Shown: positions 20,215 through 28,640, numbered from the stretch's first letter. The stretch: 64,000 bases of DNA from Micavibrio_A sp964539025 (GCA_964539025.1 CAZIFA010000003.1:186001-250000); one strand, 5' to 3'. Made by a program: numbers and translations. Notes: generated from the letters alone by a model not told the origin.

Positions 20215-20561
20215 GGACGATATATATACAAGCGGGGCCCCTCATTTTCCATGAAACTTTTATCCTTCTGGCTCGTTGACGATCCGCAAGCCTTTTGCGG
20301 ATGCGAAATAAAGGTTTGAAGTTCGGAATTTTTAGGCGATCATCGAATTGCACACGATGGCAGGACTGATTTTCCTTATATTAACAAACTCTTATGGATA
20401 TCGAGATCTACACATATTATTAAGGCAGGAAATTCCTTGTTGTTTTCCATACTGCATGTTATTTGTTCGCCGCAACACAGAAATGCCCTATTTCGGGGTC
20501 AAGTGTCTGGCACGGAAATTGAAATTGGCACAAGACCATTCATGAACAGGGACTGCCACTC
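20215..20561. other. Intergenic region between zur-like gene and manC
   Basis: A 347-bp divergent promoter region. I see no gene. It contains a perfect 8-bp dyad, ATCCGCAA-5-TTGCGGAT at 20282-20302, which could be an operator or a small hairpin, and an AT-rich TATATATAC next to the Zur start. A TGGCAC-like element lies at 20508-20513, but the GC expected 12 bp upstream of a sigma-54 start is missing. Confidence 0.5.
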
Positions 20562-22007
20562 ATGACATCATCTCAGGAGATTATCGTACCGGTCATTCTC
20601 TGCGGAGGCTCGGGTACGCGCCTGTGGCCGGCCAGCCGCGAAAACCATCCCAAACAATTCCTCGCCCTGATGGACGATTATTCGCTGCTTCAAAACACGA
20701 TGCGCCGCGCCCTTCGCATCTGCGGCAGCGATGCGTCTACGATTATTGCCGTCACCCTCGCCGCCATGAAAGATACCGTCGCGCAACAACTGGCCGAAAT
20801 CGACGATGCGGCCACCACCCATATTCTGTGTGAACCCTCCGCCCGCAACACCGGCGCTGCGATCGCCCTTGCCGCTGAATATGCGCGCCGCACATTCGGC
20901 GATCATGCCATTTTGTGGGTTCTGCCCGCCGATCACCATATCGCCAATGAAGTAGCGCTCTCCTTTTCCTTCGCGCATGCCCTGACCGCCGCGCGGAACA
21001 ATCGCCTCGTCACATTTGGAATCAATCCCACGCGCCCCGACACCGGCTACGGTTATATCCGCACCGGCATCGCCAATGATGCAGGCACGGTTCACGCCGT
21101 CGACCGCTTTGTTGAGAAACCAGACACCCAGACGGCGCAGGATTATCTCGAAAGCGGCGAATATCTCTGGAATTCCGGTATGTTCCTTTTCTCCACAAAA
21201 TCCGTGCTAGACCATTATGAAACTTTGGCCCCTTCCATTCTCGAAGGCGTGCGCGCCGCCATAAATATTTGTGCAACGAACCCTTGCGCAAAAATCTACG
21301 CGCAGATCGAAGAACAACCGTTCGACAAAGCGATCATGGAAAAATCAGACCACGTTTCCGTCGTGCCCTGCGATCCCGAATGGTCCGACATCGGATCGTG
21401 GGAAAGCCTCTGGACCATCAGCAAAAAAGATATGAATGACAACGTGATCGAAGGCCGCGCCGCCTGCTACAACGCGCAGGGATGCCTGATAAAATCCGGT
21501 GACCGCCTCGTGGCCATCGCCGGGCTCGATGATATCGTCGTCGTTGAAACGGATGATGCGTTGCTCGTCGCCAAAAAAAGCGATAGCGATTCCATGAAAT
21601 CGCTGGTCAAGGCGCTGAAATCCTCCGGCGCGCCGGAAATGCTCAGTATGCCGGATAAACCCGTCGAGCAGCCATGGAAACTGGTAAAATCTTTGGGAAA
21701 TGAAGCGTCCCTGAATGCTTCCGAAATAACGCTCAAACCCGGCCAGAACAGACTTTCCTCCACGCACGATACGGGCTTTTGCCTCTACACCGTTCTCGAA
21801 GGCGCCGCGACAATTTCCGTTGGCAACGCTCTTAAAACGCTCAAAGCGTTCGAAAGTATGAATATCCCGGCAGGAACGGAACATAAGATTTCCAATTCCG
21901 GTACGACTGATTTAAAAATAATCGAAGTCAGAAGAACAGCGGAAGACGGTATATTCTTTGGAACGGTTGCTCCGGCAAACAACGTGAAAAAGATAGCACA
22001 AAGATAA
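20562..22007 (+). CDS. manC: Mannose-1-phosphate guanylyltransferase / mannose-6-phosphate isomerase
   Basis: A 481-residue bifunctional enzyme that makes GDP-mannose from mannose-1-phosphate and GTP and, through the C-terminal cupin, interconverts fructose-6-P and mannose-6-P. The N-terminal nucleotidyltransferase motif is ILCGGSGTRLWPASRENHPK and the sugar-phosphate motif is RFVEKPD. The C-terminal type II isomerase part has the cupin stretch NIPAGTEHKISNSGT. The length matches the AlgA/ManC/CpsB family (about 470-480). The phosphomannomutase gene follows 29 bp later on the same strand, giving a two-gene GDP-mannose module for exopolysaccharide or LPS. Confidence 0.95.
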   Translation: MTSSQEIIVPVILCGGSGTRLWPASRENHPKQFLALMDDYSLLQNTMRRALRICGSDASTIIAVTLAAMKDTVAQQLAEIDDAATTHILCEPSARNTGAAIALAAEYARRTFGDHAILWVLPADHHIANEVALSFSFAHALTAARNNRLVTFGINPTRPDTGYGYIRTGIANDAGTVHAVDRFVEKPDTQTAQDYLESGEYLWNSGMFLFSTKSVLDHYETLAPSILEGVRAAINICATNPCAKIYAQIEEQPFDKAIMEKSDHVSVVPCDPEWSDIGSWESLWTISKKDMNDNVIEGRAACYNAQGCLIKSGDRLVAIAGLDDIVVVETDDALLVAKKSDSDSMKSLVKALKSSGAPEMLSMPDKPVEQPWKLVKSLGNEASLNASEITLKPGQNRLSSTHDTGFCLYTVLEGAATISVGNALKTLKAFESMNIPAGTEHKISNSGTTDLKIIEVRRTAEDGIFFGTVAPANNVKKIAQR

Positions 22008-22036
22008 TTACAAAAAGTACCAATGGAAAAAGAGAT

Positions 22037-23554
22037 ATGAGCAAGACTGATAACAAAATCGAAGCCAATACCGAATCCTACGAACGCGCGATTTTGATCG
22101 CGCCGCAAGGTTTTCGTGAATATGACGCACGATGGCTTCACCCTGAACAACTCAACCTGCGCGGTGCGCAAAAGCTCGGCCTTGGCATCGGCACGATCGT
22201 CCATGAAATGGGCAAAAACCCGCCCGCCATTGTTGTCGGCCACGATTACCGCGCCTATTCCGCCTCTATCAAACACGCGCTCATCATCGGCTTGATGGAA
22301 TCGGGCTGCCACGTCAAGGATATCGGCCTCGCACTATCCCCCGTTTCCTACTTCGCGCAATTCGAACTGGATTGCCCGGCGGTGGCGATGGTCACGGCCT
22401 CGCACAATGAAAACGGCTGGACTGGCGTTAAGATCGGCGCCGAACGTCCTCTTACCTTCGGCCCTGAACTGATGGGCCGTCTTCGCGATCTCGTTATGGC
22501 CGATAAAGGTGTCGCCCGCGCCGGTGGAACTTACAACTATATCGATGACATGAAGGAAACGTACCTCAAAGACATCACGAAGGACGGTAAGCTCAAACGC
22601 AAACTCAAAGTTGTTGTTGCTTGTGGTAACGGCACGGCAGGCGTTTACGCTCCTGAAGCATTGCGCCGCATCGGCTGCGAAGTGATCGAAATGGACTGCG
22701 CTCTCGATTATAACTTCCCGCGCTACAATCCCAACCCTGAAGATCTTGAAATGCTGCACGCCATCGCGCACAAGGTCACTGAAACTGGTGCCGATATCGG
22801 CTTCGGCTTCGATGGCGATGGTGATCGCTGCGGTGTTATCGACAACACAGGCGATGAAATCTTTGCCGACAAAGTCGGCGTCATCCTCGCCCGCGATCTG
22901 GCAAAAATCCACAAGAACCCGACCTTTGTCGTCGATGTGAAATCGACAGGCCTCTACCATTCCGATCCGGAATTAAAAGCCCTGAACGTCAAAACCGATT
23001 ACTGGAAGACGGGCCATTCCTACATCAAACGCCGCGTGAACGAACTGAACGCACTCGCAGGCTTTGAAAAATCAGGGCACTTCTTCTTGAACGCTCCCAT
23101 TGGCCGCGGCTATGACGATGGCGTCCTGACCGCCGTCACGATCTGCCGTATGATGGATCGCAACACCGGAAAATCGCTTTCTGATTTGAAAAACGCACTA
23201 CCGAAAACTTACGGTTCGCCCACCATGTCGCCCTTCTGCCCCGACGATAAAAAATATCTCGTCGTAGATGCCGTTACCAAACAGATGGAAGAAAAATTCA
23301 AATCCGGGGAGAAAGTCATGGGCTCCAAGATAGATTCCGTCGTCACGGTCAACGGCGTGCGTATCACACTGGAAGACGGCACTTGGGGCCTAGTTCGAGC
23401 ATCTTCCAACAAACCCTCGCTTGTCGTCGTCGTGGAAAGCCCTGTGTCTGAAGACAAGATGCACGATATGTTCGATTATATCGATGGCGTGCTTTCATCC
23501 TTCAAGGAAGTCGGTGAATACGACCAGCGCCTGCCAAAGAAAAAAGCCGCTTAA
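22037..23554 (+). CDS. manB: Phosphomannomutase/phosphoglucomutase
   Basis: A 505-residue alpha-D-phosphohexomutase. The phosphoserine loop is VTASHNENGWTGVKIG, the Mg-binding loop GFDGDGDRCGVID and the sugar-binding loop GFEKSGHFFLN; the C-terminal phosphate-binding domain has VRASSNKPSLVVVVES. It converts mannose-6-P to mannose-1-P, the substrate of the preceding enzyme, and AlgC-like members also act on glucose phosphates. The start ATG at 22037 follows an AAAGAGAT Shine-Dalgarno-like stretch. The stop overlaps the opposing small gene by 3 bp. The symbol reflects the mannose context; dual specificity is likely. Confidence 0.93.
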   Translation: MSKTDNKIEANTESYERAILIAPQGFREYDARWLHPEQLNLRGAQKLGLGIGTIVHEMGKNPPAIVVGHDYRAYSASIKHALIIGLMESGCHVKDIGLALSPVSYFAQFELDCPAVAMVTASHNENGWTGVKIGAERPLTFGPELMGRLRDLVMADKGVARAGGTYNYIDDMKETYLKDITKDGKLKRKLKVVVACGNGTAGVYAPEALRRIGCEVIEMDCALDYNFPRYNPNPEDLEMLHAIAHKVTETGADIGFGFDGDGDRCGVIDNTGDEIFADKVGVILARDLAKIHKNPTFVVDVKSTGLYHSDPELKALNVKTDYWKTGHSYIKRRVNELNALAGFEKSGHFFLNAPIGRGYDDGVLTAVTICRMMDRNTGKSLSDLKNALPKTYGSPTMSPFCPDDKKYLVVDAVTKQMEEKFKSGEKVMGSKIDSVVTVNGVRITLEDGTWGLVRASSNKPSLVVVVESPVSEDKMHDMFDYIDGVLSSFKEVGEYDQRLPKKKAA

Positions 23555-23811
23555 TTATTACCGCTGATAAGCGTGCTCGGAAGCGGCGCACGCCCCACAG
23601 CAGAAGACATCATCGTCTCATCACTAACAAGACGGGGTCTTTTGATATCCTGCGTTGTCTCTAGGACATCGTTGAGGATATTAACCAGCGAAGACAGATT
23701 CTTGAGATCGGAATGAAAATCATGCCCGTCAATCCTGACGCCGCCGTGGATGACCTTTACTAAACTATGTCCCTTGATACGAACTTCAAATTCAGGCGTT
23801 TCATTACACAT
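23551..23811 (-). CDS. Hypothetical protein, 86 aa
   Basis: Unrecognised. The protein starts MCNETPEFEVRIKGHSLVKV and ends with a Ser/Gly/Asn-rich tail. An upstream extension of 22 codons is open but begins at a weaker position. It reads as a short soluble protein with a beta-rich first half (EVRIKG, VRIDGHDFH) and a Leu/Asn-rich helix (LSSLVNILNDVLE). It overlaps the phosphomannomutase stop by 3 bp, tail-to-tail. No EcfG-type promoter lies upstream, unlike the small genes to its right. Confidence 0.55.
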   Translation of the reverse strand: MCNETPEFEVRIKGHSLVKVIHGGVRIDGHDFHSDLKNLSSLVNILNDVLETTQDIKRPRLVSDETMMSSAVGRAPLPSTLISGNN

Positions 23812-24043
23812 GGCAATCCGTCCTGTTGTTGTTATGTTTTTTCGTACTCTTTCGAAATTTAAGACTAGGACGCACATTTGTAAGAAAGAATTAAAATCGA
23901 AAGTTTTTAAGAACTATCTGTACTGCACGGCACAAAAACGCTTTTTTCCATTTTAGGCTTTACTGCTATAAGTCCTTGGAATTCTGTTTTGATCCTTCAC
24001 ATCAAAATTTATCATTTATCTGATATGCAATAAGCGCATAACA

Positions 24044-24080
24044 GAAAAACCGCCGGAACCCCAAAGGGAACCGGCGGCTT
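24044..24080 (-). terminator. Rho-independent terminator of the glycine zipper lipoprotein gene
   Basis: On the minus strand a CCGCCGG/CCGGCGG stem (24050-24056 with 24071-24077), extended by partial pairing in the loop, is followed by TTTTTC. It lies about 30 bp after the lipoprotein stop. Confidence 0.8.
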
Positions 24081-24107
24081 CTCCATGCTGACGCAAACTC
24101 GAAACGT

Positions 24108-24335
24108 CTAATCGAGATTGATATGTCTTTTATCGGTCAAGGCACCAACGGCACCACCGGCCAAACCGCCGACAGCAGCGCCCGTCCAAGGGCTTCCGCC
24201 CGTAAGCGCGCTACCAACTGCGCCCGCACCCGCGCCGATACCTGCACCACTTAAAGCGCGCTCTCCGCGTGTGTTCCCGCAAGCACCAAGTGCAAGCATG
24301 GAAAGAGCGGCAATAGTGAGGATGATGTTTTTCAT
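24108..24335 (-). CDS. Small glycine zipper lipoprotein
   Basis: A 75-residue lipoprotein precursor. The lipobox is LALGAC with Cys19 after a short hydrophobic signal. The mature part is a glycine zipper (GAGIGAGAGAVGSAL, GAAVGGLAGGAVGAL) like the OsmB/YMGG-type envelope stress proteins, which insert in or span membranes. It is probably cotranscribed with the 74-residue gene 27 bp upstream, hence under the GGAAC-N16-GGTT promoter at 24631-24655. OsmB-like proteins are commonly stress induced, which agrees with the context. Confidence 0.8.
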   Translation of the reverse strand: MKNIILTIAALSMLALGACGNTRGERALSGAGIGAGAGAVGSALTGGSPWTGAAVGGLAGGAVGALTDKRHINLD

Positions 24336-24362
24336 GATAGTCCTCCTTTTGTTTTTATCTTC

Positions 24363-24587
24363 TTAATGAATCAATCCGTCATGCCCCTCGTACACATCAT
24401 CATCGTACTGATGATGGAAGCACCCCGCCGCATATTCGCGCGGCACATTCAGGATGTCGCTGTAAACATCGACCAGTATGTCTTCCAGCCCCGCAACCTG
24501 CGGAAGTTCATCACCCTGCGGATTTCCGAACACGACTGTGGCTTCGACATCTCTTGCGTCATCAATGATCGTGCTGACAGTTTTCAT
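24363..24587 (-). CDS. Hypothetical acidic small protein, 74 aa
   Basis: Unrecognised. The chosen start MKTVSTIIDDARDVEA follows a strong AAGGAGG; an open extension 18 codons further upstream lacks one. The product is very acidic, with a His/Asp-rich C-terminus (CFHHQYDDDVYEGHDG) that could bind metal. It is the first gene of a likely two-gene stress operon with the glycine zipper lipoprotein. The promoter at 24631-24655 matches the EcfG consensus with one change in the -10. No function is proposed. Confidence 0.6.
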   Translation of the reverse strand: MKTVSTIIDDARDVEATVVFGNPQGDELPQVAGLEDILVDVYSDILNVPREYAAGCFHHQYDDDVYEGHDGLIH

Positions 24588-24630
24588 GGCAACCTCCTTG
24601 GTTCTGTTTGTTACGATTACCTGTATTACA

Positions 24631-24655
24631 AACCACCTCAAAACCTGAAAGTTCC
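24631..24655 (-). promoter_or_regulatory. EcfG-type promoter candidate (GGAAC-N16-GGTT)
   Basis: Minus strand GGAAC (24651-24655), 16-bp spacer, GGTT (24631-24634), 44 bp upstream of the ATG at 24587. The -10 differs from CGTT at one base. Confidence 0.6.
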
Positions 24656-24669
24656 TGCTTTTTTATGAA

Positions 24670-24702
24670 GAAACGCCTCCGCAGGGGGGTGCGGAGGCGA
24701 TT
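24670..24702 (-). terminator. Terminator of the PRC-barrel gene
   Basis: A perfect 10-bp stem CGCCTCCGCA/TGCGGAGGCG (24674-24683 with 24690-24699) with a C-rich loop and a TTTCTT tail on the minus strand, 65 bp past the PRC-barrel stop. Confidence 0.8.
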
Positions 24703-24767
24703 CAGGAGAGAAGCGGAAACGCGTCATAAACGCGGCTCTGCCTCCCCCGTTCCGAAGAAGACGAAAC

Positions 24768-25595
24768 CTAGTTGGACTTCGTCGTTTCCTTGTAATTTTC
24801 GAATTGGGCGGTCTGCTGCTGGTTCAGCTTGAAACTGTATTTGCCCTTATCGTTCGCGATATCCAGCGCTTCGAGGTTAAGCGCGGCTTTGTCGCCGCCC
24901 ATACCCAGAACACGATTGAACGTCACGATCAGATAATCCGCATCATCGCCGTCAAACGCAACGGTGTCGACATCGGCCACGGCTTTGCCCTTGGGGTCAA
25001 CCACTTTTGCGTCCATGATCTTGGCGACGCTGTATTGATCGGCTGGCATCGTTACGATGCTCACATCGGGTTGCTTGGGTGCTTCATATTCAAACCGTTT
25101 TGCCGATTTGATGTTGGCCTCGCTCAACCTGACTACAACATCCGCGTCTTTCGAAAATCCTTCGATGACATCGAAATCGAATGCCGCAAGCTTACCGCCA
25201 AGGCCCAGAACGCTGTCATTGATAATAACCGTTTCCGCATCGCCATCGGCGGTGATCAGTATATCCTTGATCTTGCCGATTTCCCTGCCTTGCGGATCTT
25301 GCACCACGGTGCCGATCAACTCATCGGACGTCATGCGGTCTCTAACATTGACGGATGAGACGGCGTGAACGTCTTTATCATCGCTGAAATAGGCTTTGAC
25401 ATCGGAATAGGCTTCTTTGGCGCCTTCCTTGGTTTTTTCGGCAGCGCGTTCGATGGAATCACCGGCTTTCTCCATTTTGGCCTCGATTTTGGCCGATGTG
25501 CTGGGTTCTGTGTTGGTTTTCGTGCCTTCTGCAAAGGCCGGGGCGGCGATCAAAAGCGCCAGAACCGACGCACCCATAAGAATTTTCTTTGTCAT
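24768..25595 (-). CDS. PRC-barrel domain periplasmic protein
   Basis: A 275-residue exported protein with signal peptide MTKKILMGASVLALLIAAPAFA, a Lys/Glu-rich helical linker (about 30-70), then two PRC-barrel-like domains (SDELIGTVVQDPQGREIGKI near 90 and QYSVAKIMDAKVVDPKGKAV near 185). PRC barrels bind RNA or protein surfaces; exported versions are common in alphaproteobacterial stress regulons. An exact GGAAC-N16-CGTT promoter is 40-64 bp upstream of the start, and a strong terminator follows, so it is a single-gene stress unit. The specific role is unknown. Confidence 0.85.
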   Translation of the reverse strand: MTKKILMGASVLALLIAAPAFAEGTKTNTEPSTSAKIEAKMEKAGDSIERAAEKTKEGAKEAYSDVKAYFSDDKDVHAVSSVNVRDRMTSDELIGTVVQDPQGREIGKIKDILITADGDAETVIINDSVLGLGGKLAAFDFDVIEGFSKDADVVVRLSEANIKSAKRFEYEAPKQPDVSIVTMPADQYSVAKIMDAKVVDPKGKAVADVDTVAFDGDDADYLIVTFNRVLGMGGDKAALNLEALDIANDKGKYSFKLNQQQTAQFENYKETTKSN

Positions 25596-25634
25596 TGATG
25601 TTCTCCTGTATGACTGACTTCAAGTACCCGCACC

Positions 25635-25659
25635 AACGCCGCTTTGTGGGTTTAGTTCC
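25635..25659 (-). promoter_or_regulatory. EcfG-type promoter (GGAAC-N16-CGTT) of the PRC-barrel gene
   Basis: Minus strand GGAAC at 25655-25659, 16-bp spacer, CGTT at 25635-25638, ending 39 bp before the ATG at 25595. It matches the alphaproteobacterial general stress consensus exactly. Confidence 0.75.
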
Positions 25660-25671
25660 TTGCCGATGAAA

Positions 25672-25703
25672 GAAAACCGCAAGGTTATCCCCTGCGGCTT
25701 TCT
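25672..25703 (-). terminator. Terminator downstream of the 58-aa gene
   Basis: An imperfect stem with AAGAAAGCCGCA on one arm and TGCGGTTTTCTTT on the other, around a short loop, ending in a T-rich tail on the minus strand. It lies 28 bp after the stop at 25731. Confidence 0.65.
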
Positions 25704-25730
25704 TAACTTTCTTGTGGAGCAAGAAGTTTT

Positions 25731-25907
25731 TTAACGGGCGTCGGTGTTGTCGTCGATCTCGTCGCCGATTTCCTCGACAGCCTCACCCACTGAATCACCG
25801 ATCTGTTCGATGGGGGATTTCTGGCGTTCCTGATACTGCACGACCATGACACCAAGAATCCCGGCGAGGATCAACGCAATGACGATCAATAAGCTTCTGT
25901 TATTCAT
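25731..25907 (-). CDS. Small single-pass membrane protein, 58 aa
   Basis: A short gene. The protein starts MNNRSLLIVIALILAGILGV, a single N-terminal TM helix, followed by a charged acidic tail (SVGEAVEEIGDEIDDNTDAR). The ATG follows GGGAGATGCG. It starts 12 bp after the entericidin-like gene and should share its mRNA and its EcfG-type promoter. The layout, an anchor plus an amphipathic acidic tail, is typical of small stress-induced membrane proteins. Function unknown. Confidence 0.7.
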   Translation of the reverse strand: MNNRSLLIVIALILAGILGVMVVQYQERQKSPIEQIGDSVGEAVEEIGDEIDDNTDAR

Positions 25908-25919
25908 GACGCATCTCCC

Positions 25920-26063
25920 TTAATTTTTCGGCGGAACGGCTTTTTGCACGCTCTGCCCTGCATTTTCGATGTCTTCGCCCGCACCATGAACGGTGTTGGA
26001 ACAAGCCGCCAATGGACCTGCCAACGCAACCGCGCAAAGGGGTAAAATCAAATATTTTTTCAT
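25920..26063 (-). CDS. Entericidin-like lipoprotein, 47 aa
   Basis: MKKYLILPLCAVALAGPLAAC is a lipoprotein signal with the modified Cys21, followed by SNTVHGAGEDIENAGQSVQKA. The CNTVxGxGxDIxxxG pattern is that of the entericidin A/B family, small outer-membrane lipoproteins induced by stress or stationary phase. In E. coli the pair is described as a toxin/antidote-like module; only one member is here. It is the first gene of a pair with the 58-residue membrane protein. Confidence 0.85.
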   Translation of the reverse strand: MKKYLILPLCAVALAGPLAACSNTVHGAGEDIENAGQSVQKAVPPKN

Positions 26064-26105
26064 ATGTTCCTCTTTTCTATGCGTATTACCAAACATTATT
26101 AAATC

Positions 26106-26130
26106 AACAAGCGGTACGGTTATTTGTTCC
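26106..26130 (-). promoter_or_regulatory. EcfG-type promoter candidate (GGAAC-N16-TGTT) of the entericidin pair
   Basis: Minus strand GGAAC at 26126-26130, 16-bp spacer, TGTT at 26106-26109, 42 bp before the ATG at 26063. It sits inside an inverted repeat, ACAAGCGG/CCGCTTGT (26107-26114 with 26129-26136), that could also end transcription of the upstream holin-X-like gene. Confidence 0.55.
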
Positions 26131-26152
26131 GCTTGTTTTTTATAAAATCAGA

Positions 26153-26596
26153 TTAATGGATTCTATCACTCAGATGATCGCCCGCCGCGAATCCCGCAAG
26201 CGCCGCCATCAACAATGCCGTTTTAGGATTATCCTTGACCGGCTCTTCAAGATTGCCGATCAGCGATTTGATCGTTTCCTCTATATTGTCGACAAAGTTG
26301 CCGTCGAACGCAGGTTTTCGGATTATCTTCTTTCTTTGCATGCCGTAGTAACCACACGCGTAGGTGAGAACGGCGATGAACAACACCGCCGATCCCGTCA
26401 TCGCTGCCGCCACCGGCATGTCATAGTTTTGCAAAAGCCATCCATAACCAGCAATCGCAAAGAACACGAACGCCAGCGCCGCGATGCAAGCTGCACCGAG
26501 ATAATAAGCCATGCTTATGGATGTTTTCTTGGCTGTGCGCACGGCGGTGCCGGCAACGATGCCTTGCATTAAAAGTTCCCTGACCAGCGGAGACAT
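26153..26596 (-). CDS. Phage holin-X-like (DUF1469-type) membrane protein
   Basis: A 147-residue protein with two TM helices in the centre (ISMAYYLGAACIAALAFVFFAIAGY and the MPVAAAMTGSAVLFIAVLTY segment) and a C-terminal amphipathic stretch ending with a short hydrophobic turn (TALLMAALAGFAAGDHLSD). The pattern is that of the small membrane proteins named Holin-X/YqjE, which in many proteobacteria sit beside DUF883/YqjD genes exactly as here (gap 5 bp). It is therefore second in an EcfG-type stress operon. There is no reason to think it lyses cells. Confidence 0.75.
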   Translation of the reverse strand: MSPLVRELLMQGIVAGTAVRTAKKTSISMAYYLGAACIAALAFVFFAIAGYGWLLQNYDMPVAAAMTGSAVLFIAVLTYACGYYGMQRKKIIRKPAFDGNFVDNIEETIKSLIGNLEEPVKDNPKTALLMAALAGFAAGDHLSDRIH

Positions 26597-26601
26597 GGTG
26601 A

Positions 26602-26958
26602 TTATCTCCGTCCGCCCAGCACCATGCTGGCGATGATTCCGCCGACAAAGGCGATGGCGAGGCTCTGGCCCGGATTGCTTTGAACGAAACGTGCAATCTC
26701 CGCGAATTGGTCGCGTCCGCGTTCACGTGCTTCTTCCAACGCTTCCATGGCCTTCTCTTCGGCGCGGCTTAATTGCTTCTTGCCTTCGATCTTGAGATCG
26801 CGGCCGAGAATTTTCGCGTCGTCGCGCAATGTGATTGCATCTTCTTTAAGTGTATCCAGATCTTCGCGGATCGCGCTGATATCGGCTTTTTTCATGTTGG
26901 TCATGTCCTTTGCTCCATTTCCATTAGAATGAACGTCTTTCATCATTTCTTTTGCCAT
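26602..26958 (-). CDS. DUF883 family (ElaB/YqjD-like) protein
   Basis: A 118-residue protein. The N-terminal two thirds is a charged coiled coil (ISAIREDLDTLKEDAITLRD, ALEEARERGRDQFAEIA); the C-terminus is a Gly-rich membrane helix followed by arginines (GGIIASMVLGGRR). This matches ElaB/YqjD, tail-anchored proteins reported to tether stationary-phase ribosomes to the membrane. An exact GGAAC-N16-CGTT promoter lies 45-69 bp upstream, and the holin-X-like gene follows. Confidence 0.87.
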   Translation of the reverse strand: MAKEMMKDVHSNGNGAKDMTNMKKADISAIREDLDTLKEDAITLRDDAKILGRDLKIEGKKQLSRAEEKAMEALEEARERGRDQFAEIARFVQSNPGQSLAIAFVGGIIASMVLGGRR

Positions 26959-27002
26959 GACTGGCCTCCGTAACGAATGAGTGGGTGATTGAATGCATCA
27001 CC

Positions 27003-27027
27003 AACGGCGCCAAGCGGCGAAAGTTCC
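27003..27027 (-). promoter_or_regulatory. EcfG-type promoter (GGAAC-N16-CGTT) of the DUF883 operon
   Basis: Minus strand GGAAC at 27023-27027, 16-bp spacer, CGTT at 27003-27006; the ATG of the DUF883 gene is at 26958. The rest of the gap up to 27198 shows no gene. Confidence 0.75.
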
Positions 27028-27198
27028 TTGGAAATCAAAGGATATTTAGATTTAGAAGATTGGGTTTTCACTTGTTCGAAGGATTTTGAGTCGAAAATAA
27101 CGGTTTTCGAGAACCGCATCGCAGAATACTTAAACGTATTTGAGAAGCGGAAGCGCAGAAAACCGTTATTTGCAGACCAAAAGACAAGAACAGGGATA

Positions 27199-27918
27199 TT
27201 AGTTGTTCTGGATATCCCCGCAGAACATATAACCTGCGCCGCGGACGGTTTTGATGTAATGCGGGTCTTTGGGATCGTCGCCCAATTTCTTGCGCAGACG
27301 ACCGATCTGGATATCGACGGCGCGATCAAATGAATCGTAGTCGGATTCGCGGGTAAGCTCGAACAGGCGTTCGCGGCTCAACACTTTGTTCGGTTGACTG
27401 GCGAGCGCCTCGAGCAACTTGTATTCTCCCGTCGTTAAATCCGCAGAAACACCTTTTTCATCGAACATCTGGAATTGCGCACGGTCTAGCGTCCACAAAC
27501 CGAATTTAATTTTATCGGCTCGCTCATTGGATTCGTTCGCGGCGCCCGGTATTTCTTCGGCCCGACGCAACACAGCCTTGATGCGCGCGGAAAGCTCGCG
27601 CATCTCGAACGGCTTTGTCATGTAATCATCCGCGCCCATCTCAAGACAGACAATTTTTTCTGTCGTATCGGATTTACCGCTCACCACGATCACGGGAATT
27701 TTCTGGCTGCGCAATTGCGTCAGGATGCTGATTCCATCGGTATCGGGCAGAACCAGATCGAGCAGAATAATATTGGGCGTATTGTCTTTGAGGACTTCGA
27801 GCAATTGCTTTCCGCTATGCGCGGACAAGGTCGCGTATCCCTCATTCGAGAGATAATGGGTTACAACCGTTTGCAACCCTTCATCGTCATCCACGCTCAG
27901 CACGGTCGCTTTGGACAT
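27199..27918 (-). CDS. OmpR/PhoB-family response regulator
   Basis: A 239-residue regulator. Receiver domain: SVDDDEGLQTVV acidic pocket, phospho-acceptor Asp in IILLDLVLPDTDG near residue 54, Lys in DDYMTKPFEMREL. The C-terminal winged helix has LTTGEYKLLEALASQPNKVL, SRERLFEL, DRAVDIQIGRLRKKLGDDP and IKTVRGAGYMF, the full OmpR/PhoB signature. No cognate kinase is adjacent on the same strand; the CHASE3 hybrid kinase at 28663-30915 is the nearest. Targets unknown. The extra N-terminal MSKATV start is supported by an upstream purine-rich region. Confidence 0.93.
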   Translation of the reverse strand: MSKATVLSVDDDEGLQTVVTHYLSNEGYATLSAHSGKQLLEVLKDNTPNIILLDLVLPDTDGISILTQLRSQKIPVIVVSGKSDTTEKIVCLEMGADDYMTKPFEMRELSARIKAVLRRAEEIPGAANESNERADKIKFGLWTLDRAQFQMFDEKGVSADLTTGEYKLLEALASQPNKVLSRERLFELTRESDYDSFDRAVDIQIGRLRKKLGDDPKDPHYIKTVRGAGYMFCGDIQNN

Positions 27919-28097
27919 ATTCCTGCAAATTCTCTGTTGATATGACTAATCTAATGGATTGATCCGATTATATGAACTGTTTGTTACAAAAAAGATACAA
28001 ACTTTTTCACAAACGAAACATTCCCGACAAAGAGGCGTTACGAAGCTCCGCTAGCCTCAAACCATGACGCAACAACAAAGCAATAAGGAGCTGTAAG

Positions 28098-28640
28098 ATG
28101 TTCAAGCAACCCGAACTCATAGTTGAAATGCCCAAACTCCGCAAGTTCGCAAGCAAGCTTACGCGCAATTACGCCGAGGCAGAAGACCTGCTGCAATCCA
28201 CCCTTTTACGGGCGCTGGAAAAAAACAGCTATTTCGAAACTGGTACTGACCTCTTCAAATGGTCTTCGAAAATCATGTACAACATTTTTGTGACGGACTA
28301 TCGCCGCAAAACAAAATTCGAAACCCAGTATGATCCTGAATATCATATCGAGAATCGTTCGGTCGAAGCTGACCAACACACCAAACTGGAAGTAAAAGTT
28401 CTGGGCGAAGCCATGAACCACATGTCACCCGAACACAAGGAAATCCTGATTATGGTCTGCGTGAAGGGCATGCAGTATCAGGAAGTGGCCGACATGCTGC
28501 GCATACCGGTGGGCACGGTTCGCTCTCGCCTTTCTCGCGCACGCAATCAACTGATTGCGATGATGGAAGGCCCGGCGAACCCGAACTATGGCCCGAACAG
28601 CGAAGAGTTCGACATCAGCCTGCTTCGCGCCGCCGCGTAG
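28098..28640 (+). CDS. ECF sigma factor, EcfG-like candidate
   Basis: A 180-residue group 4 sigma factor. Region 2: LRKFASKLTRNYAEAEDLLQ, then FKWSSKIMYNIFVTDYRRK. Region 4: MSPEHKEILIMVCVKGMQYQ, EVADMLRIPVGTVRSRLSRA. Region 2 (LRKFA, DLLQSTLLRALE, TDLFKW) resembles the EcfG group of alphaproteobacteria, but the usual neighbours nepR and phyR are absent here. An AAGGAGCTG ribosome-binding site precedes the ATG. Because at least six EcfG-consensus promoters surround it within about 4 kb on either side, it may be the sigma that reads them; that is inference. Confidence 0.85.
   Translation: MFKQPELIVEMPKLRKFASKLTRNYAEAEDLLQSTLLRALEKNSYFETGTDLFKWSSKIMYNIFVTDYRRKTKFETQYDPEYHIENRSVEADQHTKLEVKVLGEAMNHMSPEHKEILIMVCVKGMQYQEVADMLRIPVGTVRSRLSRARNQLIAMMEGPANPNYGPNSEEFDISLLRAAA

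Noticed and set aside
20508..20523. Possible sigma-54 promoter upstream of manC (TGGCACGGAAATTGAA).
   Set aside because: The -24 box fits but the invariant GC of the -12 box is missing (TTGA instead of TTGC), and no enhancer-binding regulator is near.
26153..26596. Phage holin as evidence of a prophage.
   Set aside because: Holin-X/YqjE proteins beside DUF883 are chromosomal stress proteins; no phage genes are adjacent.
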